Assembly: GCA_018714685.1 (NCBI GenBank)
Contig: DVNC01000015.1
Location: forward strand, 1-44,837
DNA: 44,837 nucleotides
Source: Scatocola faecipullorum
GTDB lineage: Bacteria; Pseudomonadota; Alphaproteobacteria; RF32; CAG-239
Direction: 5' to 3'
Shown: positions 1-8,812 of the stretch, piece by piece
How positions within the stretch are numbered: position 1 is the first letter of the stretch
How the letters are laid out: each line of letters begins with the position of its first letter
Notes under the pieces: model-generated
The model's database searches: none
What the model saw: the letters and a program-made list of their open reading frames with translations, nothing else
What the model was told of the DNA's origin: nothing
Program-made: the position numbers and the translations under genes

Positions 1-96
1 ATATAACTGAATCATAGCCTGATTGTAAGGTACCATATCATCAAAACAATGTCAACATAAAATAAACTTCCCCTTTATTTTTGGCTAAACTCCCTA

Positions 97-124
97 AATA
101 AAAAGCCCCTTATTTAAGGGGCTT
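97..124 (-). terminator. Rho-independent terminator of the dsbD-like operon
   Basis: The arms AAGCCCC and GGGGCTT (103-109 and 118-124) enclose an 8-nt AT-rich loop. On the minus strand they are followed by a T-rich run. It lies 34 bp past the stop codon of the thiol-disulfide reductase gene. Positions 1-96 hold no gene that I can see. Confidence 0.8.
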
Positions 125-157
125 GTCGATACTTAGAAAGCATATGTCAGACCGGTT

Positions 158-2077
158 TTATCGTCCGTCCAAGTATTCATTCAATATTCCCGGGGTCAGC
201 AGTTGCGGCAGAATAACATAATCCTCGTTTTCGCTGTCATAATAAACATACAAAGGAATGCTGTTGCGGCCGTAACGTTCCAGAGCCTCGGCAATATGAC
301 GGTCTTTATTGGTCCAGTCCGCTTTGAACAGATGAATATGATGCTTTTGCACCAGTTCGGCAAACCGGGATGTGTCTAAAGCCAGTTTTTCATTAGCCAG
401 ACAGGTAATGCACCACTTGGCGGTAAAGTCAATAAACACCGGCTTATTCTGCCGCACCAGCTCATTGACCTGCCGTTCGTCATACGGCTGCCAGTCCAGG
501 CTCTGCCGGCTGTCTGCGCTTTCGGTCGTCAGATGCCCGAGAACCCACATCAGCCAGAAACAGGTCAGCAAAACCGGAATGGCAAAAATCTTCTTTAAGA
601 TACTCATCCAGCGGCCGGGTTTCGGCAGCAGACGAGCCAGAAAATCGGGAAACAGCCCAATCAGCGTAAAGGGCAGGGCATATCCCAGGCTTAAAGAGAG
701 GAATACCGGATAATAAACATAAATCGGCTTTGCCAGCGTATAGCCGATTGCAATACCCATAAACGGTGCCGTACAGGGGCTGGCAATCAACACCGCAAAA
801 AAACCGGTAAAAAAAGCATTGAGTTTTTGCTTGGCAAACGAAATACGTCCCACACGGTTGGCAAAAGGATTCCTGAAATTAACCAAATCCAGCAGCATTA
901 AAAAGACAATAAAGAAGATGACAATCATAATCACCACAAAAGTCGGTGACTGCAACTGAAAGCCCCAGCCGATATGTTCGCCTTTTTCGCGCAGCCAGAC
1001 TAAAACCGTAGCCATCAGCAAAAAGCAGCTGACCACGCCAACCATATAAATCAAAGCCTCAATTCGCGCACTGCGGCGATTGTAAGCCCCTTGAACCAAA
1101 GCAATGGCTTTAATTGACAGAATAGGGAAGATACATGGCATAAAATTAAGGATAATGCCTCCCAGAAAAGCCATCAGCATAATAACCGGCAATGTCTGCG
1201 TTTCATAGTTAATCGGTTCATATTCGCTTAAACCGGAAGCTTTTTCCGGAGCCAACAGATATCCCCGGCGGCCGTTTTCATGTTCAACCACAAGCACGCC
1301 CCCGGCATCTTCCGCTTTGTCATTGTCAACCGGAACCGAAACCGACAAATTTCCGCTGCGGTCAAAACCGACCTTTTGCGGCGCATTATTGACAATCAGC
1401 CCCTGCCGGAAAGGAATAAAGGTAATCTTCTGTACGTCTTTGGCAAAATTATGGTTTGGCGTTTTCAAATCAATCAACAGATTGCCGTCGGCTATTTCAT
1501 AACGGGACTGCCAGGATGTTTTTACCGGAAAACTGTTGCTCGCTTTCAAAACTTCATCCTGCCAAATCTGAGGAATCTCGGGAATTTGTTCAACAATCGG
1601 CAGACTGAACGATATTTTGACCGTCTCCGGCATACATTCTTCCCGGCACGCCAGCCAGGAAACGGTTGCCTGAAAATCTTCCGCACCGTATTTTTTTATC
1701 GGATTCCCTTTGGGTTTCAGACGAAACTTCCAATAAGCCGTTTGGTCATAGCCATATTGAACCAACCCGTCAACAACAAATTTTTGCGGCAGGCTTTGCT
1801 CCCGGGTTTCAATTTCATAACCTTCGGGAAGAGACCATTTAATGCCGGTCGGCAGCCCGGCATCACCGGGATTAGACCAGTAAGTGTGCCAGCCGTTATG
1901 CATTTGCAGCCGCAGCAGCAAATCGATTCCGGCTTGCGGATTAAGCTCATCGGCTGAAGTAAAGACATCGGCCGAAACCTTATCTGTTCTGGCTCCCATA
2001 ACCAAGGCAAAGCTCTGACCCGAACAGGTCAGAGCAGCCAGAAAAAAACAAAGCAGACCAAAGATTCTACTGCGCAT
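158..2077 (-). CDS. dsbD: DsbD/ScsB-type protein-disulfide reductase
   Basis: Inner-membrane protein of 639 aa that carries electrons from cytoplasmic thioredoxin to periplasmic thiol proteins. Order: signal sequence; an N-terminal periplasmic domain of about 270 aa with the paired cysteines of WLACREECMPE; a membrane domain of about eight spans with the redox cysteines of NFMPCIFP and ASPCTAPF; and a C-terminal thioredoxin-like domain with WCITC (C556/C559). The long N-terminal domain (HTYWSNPGDAGLPT) is closer to the ScsB type than to E. coli DsbD. The ORF is open to 2137, but I chose ATG 2077 because it begins directly with a signal peptide (MRSRIFGLLCFFLAALTCSG). That start overlaps the upstream phosphatidyltransferase gene by 11 bp, which suggests translational coupling. 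The family is clear; the DsbD versus ScsB label is not. Confidence 0.93.
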   Translation of the reverse strand: MRSRIFGLLCFFLAALTCSGQSFALVMGARTDKVSADVFTSADELNPQAGIDLLLRLQMHNGWHTYWSNPGDAGLPTGIKWSLPEGYEIETREQSLPQKFVVDGLVQYGYDQTAYWKFRLKPKGNPIKKYGAEDFQATVSWLACREECMPETVKISFSLPIVEQIPEIPQIWQDEVLKASNSFPVKTSWQSRYEIADGNLLIDLKTPNHNFAKDVQKITFIPFRQGLIVNNAPQKVGFDRSGNLSVSVPVDNDKAEDAGGVLVVEHENGRRGYLLAPEKASGLSEYEPINYETQTLPVIMLMAFLGGIILNFMPCIFPILSIKAIALVQGAYNRRSARIEALIYMVGVVSCFLLMATVLVWLREKGEHIGWGFQLQSPTFVVIMIVIFFIVFLMLLDLVNFRNPFANRVGRISFAKQKLNAFFTGFFAVLIASPCTAPFMGIAIGYTLAKPIYVYYPVFLSLSLGYALPFTLIGLFPDFLARLLPKPGRWMSILKKIFAIPVLLTCFWLMWVLGHLTTESADSRQSLDWQPYDERQVNELVRQNKPVFIDFTAKWCITCLANEKLALDTSRFAELVQKHHIHLFKADWTNKDRHIAEALERYGRNSIPLYVYYDSENEDYVILPQLLTPGILNEYLDGR

Positions 2078-2831
2078 CAGGCGTTTTTTCCTTTGCCTCT
2101 TTTTTCGGCTCGGCTTTTTGCCGTGCGGCAATAACAAAGTTATAATAAGCCGTGACGATAACGCTCAAAGCCTTAACAAACGACAGACAGCCCAGAATAA
2201 TCGCAATCGGCATAAACAAACCCGGAATCAGGCAAAGCACAATCAGAGCCACCAGCGTTTCCGAACCTTGGGCAACGCCGCCCAGATAAAACGGCGACTG
2301 GCTGACTTCCGGCAGTTTCGGCGCATTGTTCTTATAAGCGATAACGGCATAAGAGAGCAGGGCGGCCGCCGCGGAGGTGAAACCGAACAGCAGGAAAATC
2401 GCCGCTACGGCATTCTGTGCCGGGTGAGCCAAAGCAAAGCCGAAAATGACCCCGGCATAAAACATATAATCAAGCGCCGCGTCAAGAAAAACGCCGAAAT
2501 CCGTTTTGCCGGCATATTTGGCAATCGAGCCGTCCAGCGCATCAAAGGCACGGTTGATAAGAATGCAGAGCAAAGCAAAGCCGTACATTCCCATGGAAAG
2601 GAAATTAATTGCCAGCAGGCCGATAACAAACCCGGTAATCGTAACCGAATTCGCCGAAATGCCGGCCTGATGAAGCTTCTTTCCTGCCGCGTCAAAACCG
2701 ACAAAGGCCTTGCGGTAAAGTTTTGTACACAATTCTTGAAACTTCTTAAAATTATCCTTGATTTTAAGCACGGCGGCTTTAAATTTCTCACTATCCGCCA
2801 TAGATTTTATTTTATCTATTTTATCGCTCAT
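2067..2831 (-). CDS. CDP-alcohol phosphatidyltransferase family membrane protein
   Basis: Protein of 254 aa that probably transfers a phosphatidyl group from CDP-diacylglycerol, or a related CDP-linked group, to an alcohol at the inner membrane. The family motif D-x2-D-G-x2-A-R-x(7-9)-G-x3-D-x3-D is visible at residues 97-121: D97, D100, G101, A104, G113, D117 and D121 are all present. Position 105 is Lys instead of the usual Arg. About five to six hydrophobic segments follow from residue 60. The first 55 residues are charged and Lys-rich and probably cytoplasmic. The C-terminal tail is also Lys/Glu-rich. Substrate cannot be read from sequence; PgsA, PssA or an archaetidyl-type enzyme are all possible. 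It is the first gene of a two-gene unit with the dsbD-like gene. Confidence 0.88.
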   Translation of the reverse strand: MSDKIDKIKSMADSEKFKAAVLKIKDNFKKFQELCTKLYRKAFVGFDAAGKKLHQAGISANSVTITGFVIGLLAINFLSMGMYGFALLCILINRAFDALDGSIAKYAGKTDFGVFLDAALDYMFYAGVIFGFALAHPAQNAVAAIFLLFGFTSAAAALLSYAVIAYKNNAPKLPEVSQSPFYLGGVAQGSETLVALIVLCLIPGLFMPIAIILGCLSFVKALSVIVTAYYNFVIAARQKAEPKKEAKEKTPDAQ

Positions 2832-2891
2832 TATTTTAACCTTTCATAAGATGCATTAGCTGATACTGATGAAAATAGTAGTGTAGTTTTT

Positions 2892-2903
2892 ATTTAAAGT
2901 AAA
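2892..2903. promoter_or_regulatory. AT-rich motif ATTTAAAGTAAA, copy 1
   Basis: Lies between the divergent phosphatidyltransferase (-) and apbE (+) starts, 60 bp and 40 bp from them respectively. It is one of four near-identical 12-mers in this window, all intergenic. Function unknown; a regulator site or promoter element is possible. Confidence 0.3.
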
Positions 2904-2943
2904 ATCATGAAACAGACTTATTAAATTTTTAAGGGTTCAAACC

Positions 2944-3972
2944 GTGAAATCAAGATTGCTCAAATATTTATTCTTTCTCGCCGCTGCCGTTACCGCCGTT
3001 GTCTATTATATCCGCACCCGGCAGCCTTATCAGGTTATGTCCGGCGAAACGATGAACACCTACTACCGCATCAAAATCCGCACTGATAAAGAAAACAACT
3101 TATTACATAATGCAATCAGAGACGAACTTCAACGCATCAATAAAGAAATGTCGGTTTTTGACAGCAGTTCGGAAATAAGCAGCATAAACAACGACGACAG
3201 CGGCGAATGGATTGACCTCTCGCCTGAAATGTCCGAAGTTTTGAAAGACGCCCGCAAAACCTATGTTGAAAGCAATGGCAATTTTGACCCCACGGTCGGC
3301 AAATTGGTTGATCTCTGGGGCTTCGGCACAACACGCAGCAGCAAACGCGTGCCCAGCGACGAAAAAATCAAGGAGGCCCTCAAGTCAACCGGCTTTGACA
3401 AATTGCGCTTTAACGGCAATTATACCCGGGTTAAAAAGAGCATTCCCGACGTCAAGCTTAATCTGTCAGCCCTGGCCAAAGGCTATGCCGTTGACCGCGT
3501 TGCCGCCTTGCTGGATGACAACGGTTATACCGACTATATCGTCGAAATCGGCGGCGAAGTCAAAGCCCGCGGAAACCGTTCGGAAGAGAGCAAAGGCTGG
3601 AATGTGGCTGTCGTTGAACCCAATACCCAAAACTATGAGAATGCCTACGTTGTCGGGTTGAAAGACTTTGCCGTTGCCACGTCCGGCGACTATCGCAACT
3701 TCTTTTATTATAACGACAAACGCTATTCTCATACCATTTCGCCCAAAACCGGCTATCCGGTCGAGCACAGTCTGACTTCGGCCACCGTCTTCCATAAAAG
3801 CTGCATGCATGCGGACGCTCTGGCCACGGCAATTATGGCCATGGGTGAAAGAAAAGGGCTTAACTTTGCCAACGAAAACAACCTGGCCGTCGTTCTTTTC
3901 GTCCGTGAAGACAATAACGCTTTTCGGGCCTTGCTATCCGATGAAGCTCAGAAACTCCTGGAAAACAAATGA
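2944..3972 (+). CDS. apbE: ApbE, FAD:protein FMN transferase
   Basis: Membrane-anchored transferase of 342 aa that moves FMN from FAD onto a Thr of periplasm-facing flavoproteins. Family signs: GETMNTYYRIKI near the start, FDPTVGKLVDLWGFG near 120, LNLSALAKGYAVD near 174, and SHTISPKTGYPV with a downstream HADALATAIMAMG containing the Mg-binding Asp. The N-terminus has one hydrophobic segment (about residues 6-22) and no lipobox. It starts with GTG, preceded by AAGGG nine bases upstream. Its stop overlaps the rseC start (ATGA). Placement at the head of the rnf cluster points to RnfG T168 and RnfD T158 as its substrates. That link is inference from family knowledge plus operon position. Confidence 0.95.
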   Translation: MKSRLLKYLFFLAAAVTAVVYYIRTRQPYQVMSGETMNTYYRIKIRTDKENNLLHNAIRDELQRINKEMSVFDSSSEISSINNDDSGEWIDLSPEMSEVLKDARKTYVESNGNFDPTVGKLVDLWGFGTTRSSKRVPSDEKIKEALKSTGFDKLRFNGNYTRVKKSIPDVKLNLSALAKGYAVDRVAALLDDNGYTDYIVEIGGEVKARGNRSEESKGWNVAVVEPNTQNYENAYVVGLKDFAVATSGDYRNFFYYNDKRYSHTISPKTGYPVEHSLTSATVFHKSCMHADALATAIMAMGERKGLNFANENNLAVVLFVREDNNAFRALLSDEAQKLLENK

Positions 3973-4382
3973 CAATTTTCACCCGGGAAGGAACAGTCAG
4001 CCGCATTTTGCCGCACCGGGTCGAAGTAACGGTTATCAGCGTTTCGGCCTGTCTGCATTGCCGGTTAAAAGAAAACTGCACCGTCAGCGATTGCCGCTCC
4101 AGAAACATTCTGGTTGAAACCGACAATCCGCAAAGATATGCACCCGGCAGCCGTGTAACCGTTTTAATGGACAGCCGCCTGGGGTGGTGGTCCGTCTTTT
4201 ATGCTTATATTTTGCCCTTGATATTGGTTCTCGGCAGCTTATTTGCAATTTTGACGGCAACCGCCGACGAAACTGCTGCCGCCGCGGGAGCTCTTGCCGT
4301 GCTTGTTCCTTATTATCTGCTGCTTGCAGCCATGAAAAAGCGCTTGCTCTCCCGCTATGCTTTCCGCCTGAAAGAGGAATAA
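3969..4382 (+). CDS. rseC: RseC / SoxR-reducing system protein
   Basis: Protein of 137 aa with an N-terminal cytoplasmic cysteine cluster (C-x2-C-x5-C-x4-C within SACLHCRLKENCTVSDC) followed by two membrane spans separated by a short loop (about residues 72-120). This is the RseC layout. In enterobacteria RseC acts with Rnf (Rsx) to keep SoxR reduced, and in other bacteria rseC is often found in the rnf operon. No soxR is seen here, so its role may be tied directly to Rnf assembly or redox balance. It overlaps apbE by 4 bp, which implies coupled translation. An 87-bp gap with a promoter-like sequence separates it from rnfB. Confidence 0.9.
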   Translation: MTIFTREGTVSRILPHRVEVTVISVSACLHCRLKENCTVSDCRSRNILVETDNPQRYAPGSRVTVLMDSRLGWWSVFYAYILPLILVLGSLFAILTATADETAAAAGALAVLVPYYLLLAAMKKRLLSRYAFRLKEE

Positions 4383-4407
4383 ATTGGGGAGTAATGGCAA
4401 AATTTCT

Positions 4408-4436
4408 TTGGCTTATATAACTTTCATGCTAAGATT
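4408..4436 (+). promoter_or_regulatory. Candidate sigma-70 promoter for rnfB
   Basis: TTGGCT (4408-4413) is separated by 16 bp from TAAGAT (4430-4435), predicting a transcript start about 27 bp before the rnfB ATG. It would allow the Rnf structural genes to be transcribed separately from apbE-rseC. The same TAAGAT -10 with a 16-bp spacer is used by the RNA unit at 44.2 kb. Confidence 0.4.
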
Positions 4437-4469
4437 CTGACAATTTTGATTAACAGAAAGAGCTGCTTT

Positions 4470-5315
4470 ATGACGGAGATTATCTGGTTAAATGTTCTGA
4501 TTGTCGGCCTGATAGCCGCGGCTGCCGCCGTTGTTCTCTATTTCACCGCAAAAAAATTTGCCGTTGAAAATAATCCGCTGGCCGACAAAATTGACGCCTT
4601 GCTGCCTCAGGCCAATTGCGGGGCCTGCGGCAAAGCCGGCTGCCGGGATTTTGCCAACGCCTGTGCCGCCGCCGATAAAAAGACCTTTGCCAAACTTTAC
4701 TGTCCGGTAGGAGGAAGAAGTGTTATGCAGGGCGTTGCCGCTCTGTTAGGTTTCTCAGCGGCGGAAAAAGCCGAAACCTGCGCCGTTCTGCGCTGTAACG
4801 GAACCTGCCGAAACGCGCCGGATAAAACCGTTTATTCCGGCTTAGGCAACTGCCGCGTCGCCAACCTGATTTCAGCCGGAAGTTCCGGTTGTCCCGATGG
4901 CTGCCTGCGTTTTGGCGACTGCGTTAAAGTTTGCCGTTTCGACGCACTGCATCTCGACCCGGAAACCGGCATCCCGGTTATTAATCCCGATAAATGCACG
5001 TCTTGCGGCGCCTGTGTTAATATCTGCCCGCGCAAGCTGTTCGAGATTCGCCCGATAAGTCAGGAAAACCAGCAGGTTTACGTTGCCTGCCGCAATCGCC
5101 AGAAAGGGGCTGCCGCCCGCAAAAACTGTTCTGCGGCCTGCATTGCCTGCCAAAAATGTGTTAAAATCTGTACCGACATCACGATTGAAAACAATCTTTC
5201 TTATATTCCTGACACTGTTTCTCCCGCCCGTTTTGGCGCCGAACTGGCCACTGCTTGCCCGACCGGAGCCATCGTCTATAAAAAACAAGTAAAAGGAGAA
5301 CGCCATGACGCATAA
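4470..5315 (+). CDS. rnfB: RnfB, iron-sulfur subunit of the Rnf complex
   Basis: Protein of 281 aa with one N-terminal membrane anchor (about residues 5-28). It then has a CxxCxxxxC [4Fe-4S] motif (NCGACGKAGC, about 51-58) and further cysteines in the central part. Two ferredoxin-type clusters follow: CTSCGACVNICPRKLF and CIACQKCVKICTDI. RnfB takes electrons from reduced ferredoxin and passes them into the membrane part. An in-frame TTG exists at 4446, but ATG 4470 was chosen because MTEIIWLNVLIV matches the family start and an AGAAAGAG sequence precedes it. It overlaps rnfC by 11 bp. In this operon rnfB comes first of the structural genes and rnfA last. Confidence 0.96.
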   Translation: MTEIIWLNVLIVGLIAAAAAVVLYFTAKKFAVENNPLADKIDALLPQANCGACGKAGCRDFANACAAADKKTFAKLYCPVGGRSVMQGVAALLGFSAAEKAETCAVLRCNGTCRNAPDKTVYSGLGNCRVANLISAGSSGCPDGCLRFGDCVKVCRFDALHLDPETGIPVINPDKCTSCGACVNICPRKLFEIRPISQENQQVYVACRNRQKGAAARKNCSAACIACQKCVKICTDITIENNLSYIPDTVSPARFGAELATACPTGAIVYKKQVKGERHDA

Positions 5316-6627
5316 AAAAACATTCCAAATCGGCGGTATCCACCTTGATAAACACAAAATATCCGCTTTAAACCCGATTATCGACGCCGGAGTCCCCGAA
5401 TTGGTCTATATTCCGGTCAGGCAGCATATCGGTGCTCCGGCTGTTCTCCAAAAGACCAAAGGCGACAAAGTAAAAATCGGAACACTGCTTGCCGCCGCCG
5501 ACGGTGTCGTTTCCGCTGACGTTCACTCTTCCGTTGCCGGAGAAATCGTTAAAATTGAAGAAATGCCGGGAAGCAGCGGCTATCAGGAACTGACCGTCGT
5601 CATCAAAACCGCGCCGGACGAATTTGAAACAGGCATTGACACCGGCAGCGACATTGTCAAAGAGATAACGGCCTCCCGGGAAGAAATTATCTCCGCCATC
5701 CGCAAAGCCGGAATTGTCGGTATGGGCGGCGCCGGTTATCCGACTCCGATAAAAACCGAGCTCCCCGAAAATAAAAAAGCCGACTGTCTGATTGTCAACG
5801 CTATCGAATGCGAACCCTATCTGACTGCGGACGGAGCTTTAATGCTTGAAAAGGCGGAACAAATCATCATCGGTGCCAAAATCATCAATAAAGCGCTCGG
5901 AATCCAAAACGCCGTCATTGCCATTGACGAAAACAAACCGCAGGCAATCGAAAAACTCACGAAAATAAGCAAAAGCTACATTGGCGTCAATGTCCGGGTC
6001 TGCAAGAGCAAATACCCTCAGGGCGGCGAACGCCAGCTGATTAACGCCATCACCGGCAGAGAGGTGCCTTCGGGAAGGCTGCCGATAGATGCCGGCTGCA
6101 TTGTTCAAAACGTTGCCACCGTCTTTGCCGTCTATGAAGCGGTTATGAAACACAAACCTCTCTACGAACGAATTCTTACCGTAAGCGGAAACACCGCACT
6201 TACCACACCGGGAAATTACCGGGTCAGGGTAGGGACGCCGGCGGAATATATTTTGGATTTGGCACAAACCCGCAAAGAAGAAATCGGCAAATTGCTTTTC
6301 GGCGGGCCGATGATGGGAACGGCGGTTCCCAACCTGCAAACCCCGATAACCAAACTGACCTCGGGGCTGCTTGTTTTGTCTGCCGCCGAAGCTCTCAAAC
6401 CGGACGAAAGCTGCTGCATCCGCTGCGGCAAATGCGCCGAAGTCTGCCCCGTCGGACTGTTGCCGTTCAACATAGCTTCCGATCTGCGGCGCAACGACAC
6501 CTCACGCCTCCGCGAACTTCACGTTATGGACTGCATCGAATGCGGCTCCTGTGCCTATACTTGTCCGGCCAAAGTTCCGCTTCTGGACTATTGCAAACTG
6601 GGCAAATATGAATTCAAAAAAACGTAA
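5305..6627 (+). CDS. rnfC: RnfC, NADH-binding subunit of the Rnf complex
   Basis: Peripheral subunit of 440 aa that exchanges electrons with NAD(H) through FMN and two [4Fe-4S] clusters. The N-terminal lipoyl/biotin-like sandwich domain (about 1-130) is followed by a Complex1_51K-like fold with the glycine-rich GIVGMGGAGYPT and the NAIECEPYLTAD segment. The C-terminal ferredoxin motifs are at residues 371-381 (CIRCGKCAEVC) and 410-420 (CIECGSCAYTC). The start is supported by AAAAGGAG just upstream. The length is near that of short RnfC proteins such as those of anaerobes; there is no alanine-rich C-terminal extension as found in E. coli RsxC. Confidence 0.97.
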   Translation: MTHKKTFQIGGIHLDKHKISALNPIIDAGVPELVYIPVRQHIGAPAVLQKTKGDKVKIGTLLAAADGVVSADVHSSVAGEIVKIEEMPGSSGYQELTVVIKTAPDEFETGIDTGSDIVKEITASREEIISAIRKAGIVGMGGAGYPTPIKTELPENKKADCLIVNAIECEPYLTADGALMLEKAEQIIIGAKIINKALGIQNAVIAIDENKPQAIEKLTKISKSYIGVNVRVCKSKYPQGGERQLINAITGREVPSGRLPIDAGCIVQNVATVFAVYEAVMKHKPLYERILTVSGNTALTTPGNYRVRVGTPAEYILDLAQTRKEEIGKLLFGGPMMGTAVPNLQTPITKLTSGLLVLSAAEALKPDESCCIRCGKCAEVCPVGLLPFNIASDLRRNDTSRLRELHVMDCIECGSCAYTCPAKVPLLDYCKLGKYEFKKT

Positions 6628-6643
6628 ATAAGGCTATTGGACC

Positions 6644-7633
6644 ATGCTGAAAATTTCAACCACGCCTCACATTTTTTCTCCGGTAACCACGCAGAGCCTG
6701 ATGCGGGATGTTTTAATCGCCCTCACGCCTGCAATTATCGTTGCCTTGCTGATGTTCGGTATCGGCGCTTTGAAAGTATTGCTGACGTCTGTTGCCGCCT
6801 GCGTCATGTTTGAATATCTCATTACCCGCTATCTGCTCAAAACAGCCAATACGATCAGAGACTGCTCTGCAATGATTACCGGCGTTTTGCTGGCATTCAA
6901 CCTGCCCAGCAGCATGCCTGCCTGGATGATTTTAGTCGGTGCGTTTGTTGCCATAGGTATAACCAAAATGGCATTCGGCGGATTGGGAAAAAATATTTTC
7001 AATCCTGCACTGGCCGGACGTGTCTTTCTGTTTATTTCCTTTCCCGTACAAATGACCACCTGGCCCAAGCCTGATTTTCTTAATTTTATGAATATCGACG
7101 CCGAAACGGCTCCCACAACGTTAAACATCCTTAAACACATCAATGATACGGGGTCTGCCGCATTCCGAAATGCTGCGCCGTCTCTGCCGGATTACGGACA
7201 AATGCTGGTTGGTAACATGGGCGGCTGCCTGGGCGAAGTCTCGGCGCTGGCACTCTTCCTGGGATTGCTGTATCTGCTCTGGCGGCGGGTAATTACCTGG
7301 CACATTCCTTTTTATTATGTATCAACCTTTTTCCTGCTGACCGCCGTCACCTGGCTGAACACTGATGATATCCGTTTTGAGCCGGTTACTCATCTGCTCT
7401 CCGGCGGCCTGCTGCTCGGGGCTTTTTTCATGGCGACGGACTATGTAACCACGCCCATGACCCGTAAAGGCCAGGTTATCTTTGCCGTCGGCTGCGGCAT
7501 TCTGACTTATGTCATCCGTTTTTACAGCGCTTATCCCGAAGGCGTTTCCTTTGCAATTTTGATTATGAACGCCTTTGTGCCGCTGATTGACAAATTAACC
7601 CCGCAGCGTGTTTACGGAACCCGGAGGAGATAA
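6644..7633 (+). CDS. rnfD: RnfD, membrane flavoprotein subunit of the Rnf complex
   Basis: Integral membrane subunit of 329 aa, related to NqrB, with about nine to ten spans. It carries a covalently bound FMN in the family. The acceptor site in characterised proteins fits D-G/A-x-T/S-x-A-T-P-L. Here the aligned segment is DAETAPTTL (residues 152-160), which places the flavinylated residue at T158, with Pro replacing the Ala before it and Thr replacing the following Pro. The other family segment, MATDYVTTPMTRKGQ, is intact. It follows rnfC by 16 bp and precedes rnfG by 2 bp. The assignment is firm; the altered motif is described as a finding. Confidence 0.95.
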   Translation: MLKISTTPHIFSPVTTQSLMRDVLIALTPAIIVALLMFGIGALKVLLTSVAACVMFEYLITRYLLKTANTIRDCSAMITGVLLAFNLPSSMPAWMILVGAFVAIGITKMAFGGLGKNIFNPALAGRVFLFISFPVQMTTWPKPDFLNFMNIDAETAPTTLNILKHINDTGSAAFRNAAPSLPDYGQMLVGNMGGCLGEVSALALFLGLLYLLWRRVITWHIPFYYVSTFFLLTAVTWLNTDDIRFEPVTHLLSGGLLLGAFFMATDYVTTPMTRKGQVIFAVGCGILTYVIRFYSAYPEGVSFAILIMNAFVPLIDKLTPQRVYGTRRR

Positions 7634-7635
7634 AC

Positions 7636-8214
7636 ATGAAACAAACCTCTCTCGCCAAACTTGTTTTCGTCATGCTGGTTGTTGCCTGTGGTTCCGCGGC
7701 TGTTTTAGCCTGGGTCTATGCCATAACCCGCGAACCGATAAAAAAAGCCGGAGAAGCCAAAGAACTGGAAGCAGTTGCCGAAGTTATCTACGGCGGTTTT
7801 GACAATGATCCGTTTCAGGAAAAAACATATATCAACACGGCTGACGGCAAAGAACGTCTGGTTTTGTTTCCCGCCCGACGCAACGGCACCATCAGCGGCG
7901 TTGCGATCAAAACCTCGACCAATAAAGGCTTCGGCGGCAAAATGGAACTGATTGTCGGTTTCTTTCTTGACGGCACCGTCAGCGGCTATAAAGTCATACA
8001 CAGCAATGAAACCCCCGGGCTGGGAACCAAAGTCAGCGAACCTCGGTTCAAAGAACAGTTTGCCGGCATCCGCCCCAAAAAGCACCTGTTTAAGGTTAAA
8101 CAGGACGGTGGCGAGATAGACGCCGTTACCGCGGCAACCATCAGCTCCCGGGCCGTCATCGATGCCATTCAGAAAGCCTATGACGCTTATAACAAATTCA
8201 GTACGGGAATTTAA
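7636..8214 (+). CDS. rnfG: RnfG, covalently flavinylated periplasmic-side subunit
   Basis: Protein of 192 aa with one N-terminal membrane span (about residues 9-28) and an FMN-binding domain exposed outside the cytoplasmic membrane. The ApbE target motif is clear: DAVTAATISS, with the acceptor Thr at residue 168. The GYKVIHSNETPGLGTKV segment is typical of RnfG/NqrC. RnfG relays electrons between RnfD and RnfE/RnfA. AACCCGGAGGAGA precedes the ATG, a strong ribosome-binding site, and rnfE starts 3 bp after the stop codon. Confidence 0.96.
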   Translation: MKQTSLAKLVFVMLVVACGSAAVLAWVYAITREPIKKAGEAKELEAVAEVIYGGFDNDPFQEKTYINTADGKERLVLFPARRNGTISGVAIKTSTNKGFGGKMELIVGFFLDGTVSGYKVIHSNETPGLGTKVSEPRFKEQFAGIRPKKHLFKVKQDGGEIDAVTAATISSRAVIDAIQKAYDAYNKFSTGI

Positions 8215-8217
8215 GCC

Positions 8218-8811
8218 ATGAACTCACCAAGTTACCAAAATTTTACCCGCGGCCTGATTCGTGAAAATCCGACACTGGTTATGCTGCTCGGCATGTGCCC
8301 GACTTTGGGGGTAACCACTTCCGCGCTCAACGGCCTGGGTATGGGACTGGCCACATTGTTTGTGCTTCTCCTTTCCAACACGGCCGTCTCCGCCGTTAAA
8401 AATTTCATTCCGGCCGCCATTCGCATTCCGTGCTATATTACCATCATTGCCTCTTTCGTAACCGTCGTGGAACTCCTGATGGCCGCTTATTTTCCTGCCT
8501 TGCACGCCGCCCTCGGCATTTATATTCCTCTGATTGTCGTCAACTGTATTATTCTCGGACGGGCCGAAGCCTTTGCCTCCCGCAACACTATCGGACAATC
8601 CGTCCTTGACGCATTGGGAATGGGACTCGGCTTCACCTGGGCGCTGCTGGCCTTGGGACTGATACGGGAAATTCTGGGGGCGGGAAGCGCTTTCGGCTTT
8701 AGTTTCGTCGGCGAAGACGCTTACCCGGTTTTGCTCTTTATCATGCCGCCGGGAGCCTTTCTGGCTCTGGCCGGATTAATCGTCGTCTTCAACTGGCTGC
8801 GGAGAAAATAA
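8218..8811 (+). CDS. rnfE: RnfE, membrane subunit of the Rnf complex
   Basis: Six-span membrane protein of 197 aa, homologous to NqrD. The two cysteines that ligate the intramembrane iron centre shared with RnfA in this family are present: C27 in LLGMCPTLGVT and C110 in VNCIILG. Together with RnfA it forms the inverted-topology pair through which electrons cross the membrane. The gene lies 3 bp after rnfG and 1 bp before rnfA, consistent with one transcript. Confidence 0.96.
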   Translation: MNSPSYQNFTRGLIRENPTLVMLLGMCPTLGVTTSALNGLGMGLATLFVLLLSNTAVSAVKNFIPAAIRIPCYITIIASFVTVVELLMAAYFPALHAALGIYIPLIVVNCIILGRAEAFASRNTIGQSVLDALGMGLGFTWALLALGLIREILGAGSAFGFSFVGEDAYPVLLFIMPPGAFLALAGLIVVFNWLRRK

Positions 8812-8812
8812 G

